DNA of 64,000 bases from Hymenolepis diminuta (GCA_900708905.1 CAADRB010000032.1:186001-250000); one strand, 5' to 3'. Counted from the stretch's first letter, positions 51,421 through 63,569 are shown. Program-made: numbers and translations. Notes: generated by a model from the sequence alone, not told the origin.

Positions 51421-53150
51421 ATTATTTAACTATTTTTCATCTCTGTTGAGTGAAATAAACTAATACTTTGTATATTTTCTAATAATTCTCATATTTTGCA
51501 TTATTTCCTAGGATATAATTTTATTCGATTTGGGACATCTTTTATTACTTACTTTGCTGTCCATTATCATATATATCATCTCGCATACTACTCAGTTACT
51601 CTTTATATGCTAACCCCAGGCTTGCATCCTTTTATTGTTCTACATGCATTCTCCATATTTTCATATGCTTCATGGCTTTTTAATTTCTCATAATATAAAA
51701 CACTTTTCTGTAATTTGCTTTGTGTTTACGATTTCGCCCTGGTAACTGCTACAAAAGATCTCAATGCATAACAAGAACATTTGTTTCTTTTATACAATAT
51801 GATATTAAAGAATGTTGGCAATATAGTAAATTAGATTCTAGCGAACAAAAACTCAATTCGTATTGGTTAAAATTGGGCTCTTAAAATATCAACATATTTT
51901 ATGACCGTAAATGGCGGATAGCGGGAGAGTTTCTCCTTCAATTTTGACAGGTCAGAATTTCTCTATAGTTTTTTTCTCACATATAATCGCACTGATGCCC
52001 ATCAGAACGAATCCAAGATGTATTTCCTTCTGTAAACGACTTCAAGGGGAGGAATTTTCCAATATTACACTCCATTCCACTTCACGAACTGACCAAATAA
52101 TATATGATTGCACATTTATTTCGTAGTTAAAAACGGTGTTTTTCAGCATAAATTTATTTGAAATCAGAGATATATTTATCCAATGTCCTAGGTATGCATG
52201 TAATTCTTGCTTTGCATACTAAATTAGCCAAAAATTGTTTATATATTTGTTTTTTTTCTTTTTTGTAACATGTTTCCTCTTTCAGTTGGCATTCTTCCAA
52301 CTGCATTAGCTAATTTTAGCAGACAGGAAACGGTATTTTTCAAATAACTAAAATAATTCAAAACAAAGAGAAATTTAGACAACTATAAGCATATAATACA
52401 TCATTAATATTACTGATAACAAGATTGGGTATGACTTCTGTTTTTGAACGAATACCTATTAATCATAAATAACCCATTAGCCCTAAACATTAAAATTTCA
52501 GAAGGCGAGAAAACAAGTTTGGTTAGTAAATGACTCTTTTTATATTCACTTCCAACTTCTCATGTAATTAATTTGATTTCCTAGTTCCTATCTTACTCTG
52601 TTTATTTGTAAACTTTATTCCATTGTTTAATAGAAGTTTAAGACTCCACACACTCATTTATTTGGCTTAATACAACTAAGATTACTTGTTTTTGTTGAAT
52701 TGTGGCATCATAGAAGGTAATAAAAGAAATATATGGCTTTAGAAACAAAGTTGCAATAATTGAAAAGTAACATTAAAGATCATCTTACTAAGTGGGATAA
52801 AATTAGCAGTAGGAGGCTCAGATCTATTAATGGCAATTTTAATTTAGATGTAAATCTAATACCGCTAATAAAGTTGCATTACTTAATTAAAAATCCCTAA
52901 ACAAATTGAAAAATGGAGGTTGTGTCTAAGTTGTTGATGGTCTGCTTTCTAGTAAACAGACGCATGATCAACGCTGGATTATTAAATGACTTCTCACTTA
53001 CAAACGACTTGTTGAAATGCAAATATAACTCTTGTCAGATAATACTGGGAACTCTGATTAAAAAGAGGATATTCATATAGAAGAAATAAACCAATGCGCT
53101 CCAAGTTAAAAAGTTTGAATATGGTTATATGAAGTGCTGTCGGGGATAGC
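51421..53150. other. AT-rich stretch without a recognisable gene
   Basis: Frames at 51496-51693 and 51911-52126 have no recognisable domain. The region just left of 53150 would be internal sequence of an LTR element if the repeat at 53.17-53.70 kb were complete, but I see no gag-pol motifs. Confidence 0.35.
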
Positions 53151-53168
53151 AATGACCGAGGTCGCCAA

Positions 53169-53700
53169 TTTAGAGACGACCAAATTATAGAAACTAATGA
53201 ACCAGATCTTGATTATAGAAGTTAAAAATAGAGTTAACAGCAAACAACAGCAACAACCGTTTTAAAGAATAACACCGAGAGCTGACTAGGCCAAAATGTA
53301 TTGAGAGAATCACGATGTGGATTAGAGAGAGTAAGCGAGAGATGAGTGAGAGAGGAGGAAAGCGTACGAGGAGATAATTGACGAATGTGTGTCTGTGTGT
53401 GTAGGTGTGAGTGGAAATACAAAGATAGTTTGTATGAGTCCCTTGGACAAGGACGATAGTGAGTGTAAGTGCAGGTGTACTTTTTAAAAGAAACGAGGCA
53501 ATTACTAAAAGGAGGGAATTGATAAGCGCCTGTAAATATGACAGATAGGGATTTTGGGTCACGGGAACCCAAAGACATCACTACGGTTACGTGGATGAAG
53601 AAGGAAGTATTTGCATAGAGAATGCGAATAAAGAAAAATTTTGGAAAATGCATAGAGAGTTATCCTCCACAGTCTAATATAAGTGGTGGGTCCACCTTCT
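53169..53700 (-). mobile_element. Solo-LTR-like repeat, copy B
   Basis: The reverse complement aligns by eye along its length with 6390-6938. On the minus strand it runs from a ccaccacttatattag block (53693-53678), through ctatctgtc and ccttgtccaag, a cacacacagacac tract and a CT-rich tract, to tgttgctgttgtttgctgtt and gatctggttc. It then meets ttggcgacctcggtc (53169-53155), which has the look of a Ty3/Gypsy primer-binding site. The two minus-strand open frames here (53194-53562, 53234-53653) arise because the CT-rich strand lacks stops; they are not credited as genes. Confidence 0.55.
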
Positions 53701-54714
53701 GAGGTGCAAATACAAATACATTCAAATTAAATTCCTATGACTTTTTGTAGCGATTCACCTCCGTCTGCTATCTGTTTTCCTCACAGTCCTATTGATGTTC
53801 GCAGGTGACGGTATTGCAGATTCAAGTCACTTGAATTAAATGGTTTCCGACTCTCTCTCTGAACAGAAAATGATATGATTTCCCACGACATAGCAGCAAA
53901 GATTTTATTTATCAGTTTAAAAGAGAGGAAGAATTCATACCTCGAAATAAGAAAAAATGAGAAATGGAATAATTAAAGAATTAAAGTGTTCTTTCTAACC
54001 TAAATTCTATATGTCCAATTATATCTGAATATCAAAATATCCATAACACCTCTTTGGCGAAACGTATCAAATGCATTTTTTTCCAGAGTTTTATTTATAC
54101 TTCTATATAAACACATTTTAGTCTTATCGCTGAAATTTTGTGAATAGTAAATTTTCTTTTTCTCCGTTCTAACTGAACACATTTGGCAAAACTGTTATCT
54201 GTTTTATCTCATTTCAATGTATCGCAAATCCAATTATTCCAAATTTAAACTCTGTCCAACTCTTTTTATTGTTAGTTTTATCAGGCAATATTGTGTCCGC
54301 CCCCAAATGACCCTTTTCCAAATAAAACAACCTGCCTAGGGATTTTTGCCTTATTCTGTTGTAAACAAAGGCTGAAAAGTTGTCTATAATTGACCCCTTT
54401 ATCAAGTTAAGCTAATGCTGGGAATCATATTATTAATTATTTACGGTATTTGTTCTAAAATCTCTTGGGAAATTTAATTTCTTTGAATTTTATATTTTGT
54501 ATTTTGTCTGAGATCAAGGCATTATTTAACGTAAAACAAGATAAACACTAGAAATTTAGCAACCTCAGGGGCTTTGCTGAACCTTTGTCGCCAACATAAT
54601 AAAGTATTCAATGAATCACTGGAATCCTATCTTTGAAAGTCTGATGCAGCTCTATACTTTACTAAGGTGGAAACCTCCAGTTTCATTAAAGGAAGCATTG
54701 ACTGCACCTGACTT

Positions 54715-54875
54715 GGGTAGAAGGTAGGTTTTTTGCAATTACCCAAGTGATAAATCTGTGTTCCACCAGACTTACTCAGTGTGGTTAGTCATTCACAACA
54801 CTGGATATTAATTGGTGAGCAGCGATCTCTTAACCTCTTGGAGACATGCATGTTGACCACTGTGCCACTGGCAAG
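54715..54875 (-). repeat. tRNA-derived SINE-like repeat, copy 2
   Basis: On the minus strand a near-canonical A box, TGGCACAGTGG (54867-54857), sits about 15 bp from the start of the similarity. A degenerate B-box region (agatcgctgctcacc, about 54828-54814) follows at tRNA-like distance. AGTGTTGTGA (54802-54793) then follows, shared with the copy at 16.4 kb at a similar distance from the B box. The tRNA part gtggtcaacatgcatgtctc resembles the D-arm and anticodon region of many tRNA-derived SINE heads. The 3' end is uncertain. Confidence 0.6.
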
Positions 54876-56144
54876 ATAAAATTTCGGACACGGATTCAGA
54901 CTTTCAGCGAGCTTATCCAGTGGGTCTCAACCTCTTATTTACACTTTTGATAAGATTAAATTGATTAAAACAATGTCTGAAACGAAAAGTGATTGTGAAT
55001 TTCGTTTTACAATAGATCATTTCTTGCATTTCAAAAAATTAATATTTCCCAAACTCTGATTAGTTTATCTTCCACAGCCAAATAATCGTAGTGGACCCTG
55101 CTTTACTTTAGGCAGTGAGCACTGTTTCACATAACATCAGGTCAAAACCTGCAGATGTTTACACAAAGCCCAAGGCCATTTTTGTGCATGACCTAGATCT
55201 AGATGGCCGCCAACCTGATTAATTTAAATAAGTACAAGGTCTATAGAATGGAAGGTCTTCAATTGAAAATTCCTCAGAATGCTTTCCGTCTACTGAATGT
55301 TGAAAACGGCTTTTACTTAATGGCTTCGGAATTCGCTATCATGCTTGGTTATTTTCTAAACGCCCGTCGTTTCACTTATTGCGTCGATATACATGATTTT
55401 GATGTGAGGTTTTATGCACAATAATTCCGAGAGTTTTCCAAAGCATCCATTGTTTATAAGATATCATTATAGAGTCCTTGCGTTATTTGAATGGAATTTA
55501 TAATTCTTGCAGGTGGACTTATTAGTACGGTGGAGCGCTCTTTTCTTGATATATAGGCTTATAAATAATACTGTTAACGAAATTGTAAGACATCATTTCC
55601 TCGAAGAGACTTTTCATTCGCATTTGTATTGCATACATTTTGTTTACTGGATACATGTGTATATATACATATTTTGTCAGTAATTCATGACACTTTGGTC
55701 TGGGTCAAACGCAGCGATCATGCATTATCAAATATGTACATCATGATAGTGTCAAGTGCTGTATAAGGAGTCTTAAAATATCAAATGAACTCACCCGGAG
55801 CCTCCAATGGAGCCTTTAGCACTCACACAACGTAGACGTTTTCTCATTAATTAAAGAAATCAATTTAAGTTGCAGCAAGTTATAAATTTAGAATTAATCC
55901 ATTTGAAGCAGTATTTAAATTCAAAAAGAAAATACCTCTTATTTTTCATTTGCGTCTATGTAAACGTTATAGACTTTACATAAAAATGTCGATGTCTACG
56001 AAGACACGTTAACATCCACGTGTAATTTTTATCCTTTATTCGCGTGATCAAAAGCCGTCGTGCGAAGAATCGTTAGTAATTTCCCGTGGTAGCAGACACG
56101 GCTCACAGAAGTATTCTGCGTTTAACCCCCAAAGTTAACCCAAA
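54876..56144. other. Region upstream of the FAM78 homologue
   Basis: No gene is supported. A 73-codon frame at 55203-55424 begins within atctagatggccgcc, a good start context, but I recognise no domain; it could be a small gene or an exon. Close to the FAM78 start the base composition becomes less AT-rich (56040-56140), and an E-box CACGTG lies near 56017. These are weak promoter hints only. Confidence 0.35.
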
Positions 56145-57161
56145 ATGGCTAAATTCGCACCTAACGATATTAAAATAGCCTCCATTCGGGCCTACTATGA
56201 TGACAAAACCACCACGATGACTACTGAAATGGCTAATTTGCTGAAATATGAAAGCCAACACTTTCGATGTAAAGTGCAAATTGAATTGCCAGAAAGCGTT
56301 GCAGATCGGCACTGGAGTATAGGACTTGTTCAAGCTTGCGATCGAATGTATTTGGAGAACCGTTATGGTGAGAGTGGTAGTTCATTCTGGGAGTTCCATC
56401 CTCTTAAAAGTGGTCGACATAAGATGGTTAATGATAGTGATGGTCGACAATATCCATTCTACAGCTTAACGAGCAGCAAATTTGAGCTTCGTCGAGGTGC
56501 AGTACCAGAAAGTTTGGTTGCTCTATCATATGAAGACCACTTTTATCCTACCGTGGCTTGGGAATTACCTTATAGTGGAGCTGCAAAGTTAACTGATGTC
56601 ATAAGAAAACAGGATTTTTGGGTTTGGCTTATAGCTATCAAGCGGGCTAGTTTAAAAATTTCTTCAATGGATTCATTCAATGCTAAGCATGATGAAGTTT
56701 ATATTCTTAAGACTATGCGTTGGCGTTACAATCTCCATATGACTTTTGATCTAAACCAGCCAATAGGAAGACGCCTTCAGGAAGTTTATGATAAGCAAGA
56801 GGAGCAGCCAGAAATTCTAGAGACTAACAAGCCAATACCTTTATCCGCTTTGAGTCCTCCACATTGTAATGCTGCTCAATCTCTCATCTGGTATCCGAAT
56901 AATAATGAAAGACCCAGACTCTTAGTGCCACCGAAACAAATTGTTGTTCCATGGGATTCATGGACAAATGATATGGCTCCAGGAAGAAATGTCGTGCTGA
57001 AGAAATCTGATCAGTGTAAAATTGTTGGAGAATGGAGTAATGACATAGAAATTGGTGTGGACATAAACACGATGACAGGACTTGCTAATAGTCGAGTCTG
57101 GGAAATGGCAGATAGTCCAAGTACTTCACATCATCATATGTTGGGTCGAACACGCAGTTAG
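56145..57161 (+). CDS. FAM78 family protein
   Basis: A 338-residue intronless ORF with collinear similarity to vertebrate FAM78A/FAM78B, a family of unknown function (recognised from memory). Landmarks in order are HWSIGLVQACDRM (56-68), a FWEF block (81-84), NDSDGRQYPFYS (96-107), DHFYPTVAWELP (131-142), FWVWLIAI (158-165), TMRWRYNL (190-197), QEEQPEIL (218-225), IPLSAL (231-236), SLIWYPN (246-252) and PPK (262-264). Compared with the vertebrate proteins, about 280 residues, it has an insertion near 170-183 and a C-terminal extension of about 70 residues ending in a Ser/His-rich tail. No signal peptide or membrane segment is seen, so it is probably cytosolic. The AUG is in good context (caaaatggct) and no upstream in-frame conservation is visible. 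Function cannot be inferred. Confidence 0.9.
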   Translation: MAKFAPNDIKIASIRAYYDDKTTTMTTEMANLLKYESQHFRCKVQIELPESVADRHWSIGLVQACDRMYLENRYGESGSSFWEFHPLKSGRHKMVNDSDGRQYPFYSLTSSKFELRRGAVPESLVALSYEDHFYPTVAWELPYSGAAKLTDVIRKQDFWVWLIAIKRASLKISSMDSFNAKHDEVYILKTMRWRYNLHMTFDLNQPIGRRLQEVYDKQEEQPEILETNKPIPLSALSPPHCNAAQSLIWYPNNNERPRLLVPPKQIVVPWDSWTNDMAPGRNVVLKKSDQCKIVGEWSNDIEIGVDINTMTGLANSRVWEMADSPSTSHHHMLGRTRS

Positions 57162-57962
57162 AGGATAATCGAATGGCCCTTGGTAATTTTGATAAGCAGA
57201 CAAAATCAGAAAAGAAGTACAATTTCTCCAACTCTATAAGCAGCCCATGAATTCCATAAAATTTAACTTCTTTCCAATTTATTCATTTAATTGGCTCGCG
57301 TAAACCTTCCTTATTTGTCATATTTATTTGAAATCTATAAGAATTCTATGCAGAGCTAACATTTCATATCCTACTGTCTTTCATTTAAATTCCCTCAGAT
57401 TTTTCTTTATGAGTTGAATCTTATTTTCACAATTAAATGATCTGTTTTGTCTACCTATTCTTAAATATGAATATAAGTTTATCTTATTATAAAACGTTCC
57501 GTGCAAACTTTATTCCGCTAAGTGAATATCTTACTAAAATATAAATTCAGTAATATCTCACTGGTACGTCGATATTGGATGATAAAATTTGGACCCCGCA
57601 AAACATTTTTGAAATATCATTAACTTGATAATTAATTCCTCATCCAAATGAATAGAGGTATCATCGGACCCTTCTTGTCTTTCACCTGGTTGTTATTCTC
57701 GAATCAAGTTGATGAATTTCTGAAAATTTATTTAAAGTTTACTATTTTGATCGTTTGAAAGTCAAATGGCACTTTGATCAAGAATAACGATAATTCAAGG
57801 CAGATAGTAATCATCGACTGAATGCGGCAAATTGTAGTTTACATGATTTGTAATATAGGGTTACCAAAACGCCTTGATGATGGACTACTCTGCACCGGTT
57901 AGTAAGATATAGCGCAGTTGAAAACGTTGATTATATCATTTCTTCATTTTATGTTTTACAAT

Positions 57963-57968
57963 AATAAA
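57963..57968 (+). terminator. Candidate poly(A) signal for the FAM78 homologue
   Basis: AATAAA about 800 bp after the stop codon. The hexamer is frequent by chance in this AT-rich DNA, so the assignment is tentative. Confidence 0.25.
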
Positions 57969-60029
57969 TTTTTAGTAATTTATAAGTTAGTATACGCTGC
58001 ACTGCAGTGACACATAGCTGTTAAGCCTAAAGAGCAGAGACGGGAATTTGATTTGGAATTTAACTATATTCAAATTAGAGAATAAGTGTTTGGTTCTTTC
58101 TCATAATTTTCGTGTATTTGTTATGGTTAATTATCACTATCCCTTGGAGTTGAGTATATTCCTCTAGGGCTTTTTTGAGAACAAATTATATTATAGTTTA
58201 GGCCCGTTGGGAATTAGCAATGTTACTCTGTGAGGTGATGGTTTAATCGTTCTTATCTTTTATAAAATTAAAAATAGTCGGATTAGGGCATTTAAAAGAG
58301 CTGAAAATAATTTCTATTAGTACTCACTACTCAAATACGGACGTATTGGATTTTGAGCTTATCTTATTTGACAAATTTTATGGACTCTTTGTTTTAGTTT
58401 TCCGGAGGCGCATGCCTGTAAATATTTCCTACGTGAAACAATTTATATTAATATTGCTCCTTAATTTACGTAAAGGAGCGAAGGAGAAGTTTCGAAATCC
58501 CTTGGGGCTTAAACGCCCAATATGGAGCTCTAGTATTTGCGGGGAATGACCTGAATGACTGAATACACTGGGTAAATTCTCATCTTCTTTAGAGTACACG
58601 TTTATCCCACTCAGCAGGGGAAATACTCTTTGCCGCCCGTGTTCTTACGTCTTTGGCTCTTTATTTATTTCAAACAACTATAAAATCACCATTATTTCCC
58701 CTTAATAGAAAACATTCCATTAACCTCTTACATATCTCATCCAATCCCTTCCCTTCTCTCCTCCTGTAGCTTCTGGCTCTTCTCAACAATCCCTGCTTTC
58801 TATCCGTATTCTTATGTAGTGAAAATCGTTATTAGATTGAAGGTTGACAGCTTAGACGGATTCTACACTCCAGGCACTAACAACTTCCAGTTTGTTTCTC
58901 GCCTTCTATATTATATTTTTAAGGAGAGACACATTTTAGTTATTTAAGTCTTCCCCGAAAAATTTTATGAACTTTACATTTTTAAAAAAATACGTTGGGC
59001 GACTGGTTTATACAGTTGTGTACTCGAATAAACTAACTTAGGTATATAGAATCACTTCCTTATGACTAACACATCTGTCAGAACTGACACAACTCACTAA
59101 TGTTATCTTTAAAATGGCAGTCGTGATCGGAGAAGAATAGTAATCGTATACCCTGTTGCTATAGATTTTTGAGTAACTTAGCACGGTTAGACAACTTTAA
59201 ATGTTCCGGATATGTGAATAAATACACCTACGTACATAGTTACGTTCGCGAAAATAACTTTCTTGTTTGGTAGATGTATTGCATTCCTTAAAATCAGAAA
59301 GTTCTCGTCTCGACTACCTCTCCTATCCTTTAATAAAACAAACACTTTATTCTGTTTATGAGCAAATTGTAGGAACTTATTCTTACATTAATATCATCCA
59401 GTGATTCATAAAATAATATCGAGATTAAACAATGTAAAATTTTTAGGTAGTCTGAGTAAAATAGTGTTCTATTAAGGAAAAAGCACAATGTGATAGCATT
59501 CAAGTTGCTGCACGCAAATGTCCAGAAAGAGGGGGAAGCATAGCTAGAGCTGAAGTTTCATGATGGTTGCAACTCATGAGCCGCTTTTTGTCCAAATCTG
59601 CTGAACGTTGGATACTAGAGTAATAATGCTGCCGTTCTGGCTGACTGGTGATATTGTGGGGATAATCTGCACTATTTTATCACTGCAGTCCCCTATCTTG
59701 AGAGATTCTGAGAGAATATATAAACAGATAGAACTTGTTATATTTATGAGAGATAAGATATCTATGACAATAACCGCTATACCAGTCCATCCACTTCGTT
59801 CTGCTTACAATCAACTAATTAGAATTTGGAATTAGGGATAAAGGTTGATAAACACAGAGAAAACACCTTGAGCGCCAGAAGTGCGGTGTCTGCAGCTTCT
59901 CCTTATAAGGATAAGCAAAGCTTGTGTCTATTTCATTTTTAATTCTCCCCTTATTAGTTTGAGCTGTTGTAGTTTGTGCAAAGTTGGATGACCTAAATAC
60001 GGAATTCAAGGGGCGTATAACCCTCTAAA
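57969..60029. other. AT-rich stretch without a recognisable gene
   Basis: No supported gene. A CT-rich patch lies at about 58.60-58.82 kb; it lacks the landmarks of the LTR-like repeats. The short frames at 58346-58549 and 59608-59835 show no recognisable domain. Confidence 0.35.
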
Positions 60030-61050
60030 CACAGTTCGCTTATGAATGCACCGTTAAATCAAATACAAAGAAATAAGAAGAGTGATGGTTGGTTTTCTAC
60101 AGTCAAGGAATTTCCAGAAGCTGCAACAGGCTACATCCTCACGGCAACTCAATTATTTTACGAGAGTAGGAAGAAATGGCAACCGTCCAGTTAAATAAAA
60201 GGAAATAATTTGTATCTGACCTGTGGGCCATTTCATTAGTATTCAGATATGTTTGAACGCATTACCGGTTTTAGGACTAAGGGCTGCTTACAGTTATCGA
60301 GGTTAAATAAATGACTCGGTTTATTTTTTTCAGAATCCTAACGGATTTGTTTAGATTAGGTGGCGGTCAGACAGACGGATTTTAAAAATTAATTTGACGA
60401 TCAAAGTAGACTTGACTGATCATACGGCTTCCAGCTGTGTTCGTTGTCGGGGAGGACTTCGACTTACTAATACCAGCGGAAATGAGTTGAGTCGCTAACT
60501 GACTATAAACTATTTTAGCCCCAAAACAAGGTGGCAGAGGCTAAGATTAGGTTGCAAAAGTCTGCATAGGTAGAAAAGGAATATTGCGGTTAAAGGAAGG
60601 TAGAAAACCGGACCAATGACTTACAGTAAGCAAACAGACACATACGGTTATAAAGACGTTGATACCAAATTAAAGCCGGATCAGGTCACACAAATAGTAG
60701 TTGGGGCGAAAACACCAAATTTGGGTAGTATAAATTGCATATCAAGCACTCGGATAAAGAGAAGAGAGAACATATCCATGGACTGGAAAAAAGTTAAGAT
60801 TAATAAACACCAATAAATTATATCAATAAGTATCTTGTTAATGTTAATCTCCAAGCAAATCTCAAAATATGTGAGAAAATCTAAGCCATTAATGGATTGA
60901 AGAGGCATGAGCATACATCGACCAGAAGAATACGAATTGATACTAAATTCTTACATTTCCCCAACTTTGTTAAAGGAAAATTAGTACTCCCATCTTGGAA
61001 ATATATTCTCTATGATACACGAAGAAAGGTCGCTTTTTGCTTGCGATTTT
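60030..61050 (+). repeat. Large inverted repeat, left arm
   Basis: Identical by eye to the reverse complement of the right arm over about 980 bp, pairing position x with 123215 minus x. Outer pairing begins near 60038/63177, with 60030-60037 still matching 63178-63185 at most positions. The first internal difference is a one-base indel near 61023-61026 (gaagaaagg against gaagaagg), after which similarity fades within about 30 bp. Short frames inside (for example 60616-60816) recur exactly in the other arm simply because the arms match; none has a recognised domain. Confidence 0.95.
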
Positions 61051-62165
61051 GGCAATTGATAGAACGAAATAACGCATTCCTTTGCTAATCTTCCACTGTC
61101 TCATCCAAGTTGATGGCAGCATCTTATCGGCGGAAATAGCCCAGAGCCACTGCCCATTCGAAGATATCTCCAAATGTCTATTAGTATTCTTTCCAATTCC
61201 CAATTTATATTTCGCAATACCCTGTCCTCGATTTTCTCCTTAGCTAATAATTAATCTCGAACATTGACTGGTTAATGAAATATACGATACACGCTATACA
61301 GTGGATATGGGTAATAAGATCGATTTCTATAATGCATGACTTTACCTCTTGGAGCCCAAACATTCAATATAAGAGAGGAGTATTAATCAAACGTCGAAAT
61401 TTGAATTGGTTTACTAAATTGGAATATCGATATTATTTAAAAAGTCATGTCACGATGCAGCTGAATAGCTGGATTTGTGATTTGCCAAATTACTTTTGCA
61501 TGGATATTTATAAACACAGTATGCATAGAATAAAAATGCACTAACAAGGAAATTACTCTGTCTTTTAACTGTAAATCAATAACATATTTAGCCAAGTTTT
61601 TTTAATACGTTTCTGTAAAGGTCATTCTTATGGTGGGGTTATTCTAATAGATAAGTGAACAGGATTTATTTATTTAATGAGAAGAAAATGGTCTCTGAAT
61701 GATCTAGCAATTAATTAACTATTTCCCCCATAATGCCTGGCTCCAAAGAATCATTCCATTTATGAGACGGAATGAGGCAGACTGCTAACCAATCAGATAC
61801 GCGCATGCAGACACAAATATGACCTCCCAATTGGGAGCCAATAATTATCGGAAGCTCAGTAGTGGTTAAACTAAACAAAAAATGAAAAGATGCCTTAGGA
61901 AAGGTATAGCAATGTCGAAGGGGAGTTGCGACTTGAATAAGATAGCTAAAGTTTAAGGGCCTCTCCGTGAGGTGTTTGGAGCAACAACGATTAAAACGAA
62001 GTCAGAATAACGTTAAAAATTTACGTAAGTGAGTTTCATTGATTCTTTAGCATATCTAATGATGAAAAACAATAAAGTTGGTTGAGAATCGAAATCTGTC
62101 GCTATTCACAAATTGAGAAATATTTTCATTTGAAACAGTTGCAATGCTCCTCTCACACTGCTGTC
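61051..62165. other. Unique centre of the large inverted repeat
   Basis: About 1.1 kb with no clear self-complementarity apart from a short ctcccaattgggag palindrome near 61827-61840. The longest frame is 61275-61544 (89 codons, no recognised domain). If the structure were a transposon, a transposase would sit here; I see none of the usual motifs. Confidence 0.5.
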
Positions 62166-63185
62166 AAAGTCGCAAGCAAAAAGCGACCTTCTTCGTGTAT
62201 CATAGAGAATATATTTCCAAGATGGGAGTACTAATTTTCCTTTAACAAAGTTGGGGAAATGTAAGAATTTAGTATCAATTCGTATTCTTCTGGTCGATGT
62301 ATGCTCATGCCTCTTCAATCCATTAATGGCTTAGATTTTCTCACATATTTTGAGATTTGCTTGGAGATTAACATTAACAAGATACTTATTGATATAATTT
62401 ATTGGTGTTTATTAATCTTAACTTTTTTCCAGTCCATGGATATGTTCTCTCTTCTCTTTATCCGAGTGCTTGATATGCAATTTATACTACCCAAATTTGG
62501 TGTTTTCGCCCCAACTACTATTTGTGTGACCTGATCCGGCTTTAATTTGGTATCAACGTCTTTATAACCGTATGTGTCTGTTTGCTTACTGTAAGTCATT
62601 GGTCCGGTTTTCTACCTTCCTTTAACCGCAATATTCCTTTTCTACCTATGCAGACTTTTGCAACCTAATCTTAGCCTCTGCCACCTTGTTTTGGGGCTAA
62701 AATAGTTTATAGTCAGTTAGCGACTCAACTCATTTCCGCTGGTATTAGTAAGTCGAAGTCCTCCCCGACAACGAACACAGCTGGAAGCCGTATGATCAGT
62801 CAAGTCTACTTTGATCGTCAAATTAATTTTTAAAATCCGTCTGTCTGACCGCCACCTAATCTAAACAAATCCGTTAGGATTCTGAAAAAAATAAACCGAG
62901 TCATTTATTTAACCTCGATAACTGTAAGCAGCCCTTAGTCCTAAAACCGGTAATGCGTTCAAACATATCTGAATACTAATGAAATGGCCCACAGGTCAGA
63001 TACAAATTATTTCCTTTTATTTAACTGGACGGTTGCCATTTCTTCCTACTCTCGTAAAATAATTGAGTTGCCGTGAGGATGTAGCCTGTTGCAGCTTCTG
63101 GAAATTCCTTGACTGTAGAAAACCAACCATCACTCTTCTTATTTCTTTGTATTTGATTTAACGGTGCATTCATAAGCAAATTGTG
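62166..63185 (-). repeat. Large inverted repeat, right arm
   Basis: Reverse complement of 60030-61050. No mismatch was seen between about 62195 and 63177. No target-site duplication could be found outside the arms. Immediately outside the outer edge a weak, gapped similarity may persist (gaactgtg on one side, aaattgtg on the other), suggesting an older and longer inverted pair. Confidence 0.95.
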
Positions 63186-63569
63186 GGATCGGTTGAAATG
63201 TGGTACCTCCAAGACGATTTTTTAAATCATTTATGGTAAGTTATTAGTACTTTCTGCCTTCTTTTGATATTGAAGGTTGAATCACTGTCAGTAGGAGCTC
63301 TGTTAATTCATTCTATCTAGAGTAAAGTGCTTATTTGAAACTACTCGTCAATTCCAAAACCTCGAGCGAGTTAAATATTACACAATTCGAGGCAAAGTAT
63401 GCAACCTGTGGCTCTAAACCATGCATAACTAACCACATGGGTTTAACAAACTAAATTAAACTTTACTAATTTACTTAAACAATCAGCTCTTGTCTGAAAC
63501 CACATTGAAACAGAAATCACTTTTATTTATAACTAATTTAGAAAAACATCACAACCCTATTTACTTCCA
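63186..63569. other. 3' flank of the AN1 zinc-finger gene
   Basis: Non-coding between the inverted repeat and the stop codon of the minus-strand gene. It should contain that gene's 3' UTR; no canonical AATAAA on the minus strand was confirmed close to the stop. Confidence 0.4.

Noticed and set aside
53194..53653. Two overlapping minus-strand frames of 122 and 139 codons
   Set aside because: They lie within an LTR-like repeat whose CT-rich strand lacks stop codons, and the homologous copy at 6.4-6.9 kb does not preserve the frames.
60616..62599. Identical 66- and 77-codon frames in both inverted arms taken as duplicated genes
   Set aside because: Their identity follows from the arm identity; the same DNA opens on both strands and no domain is recognisable.
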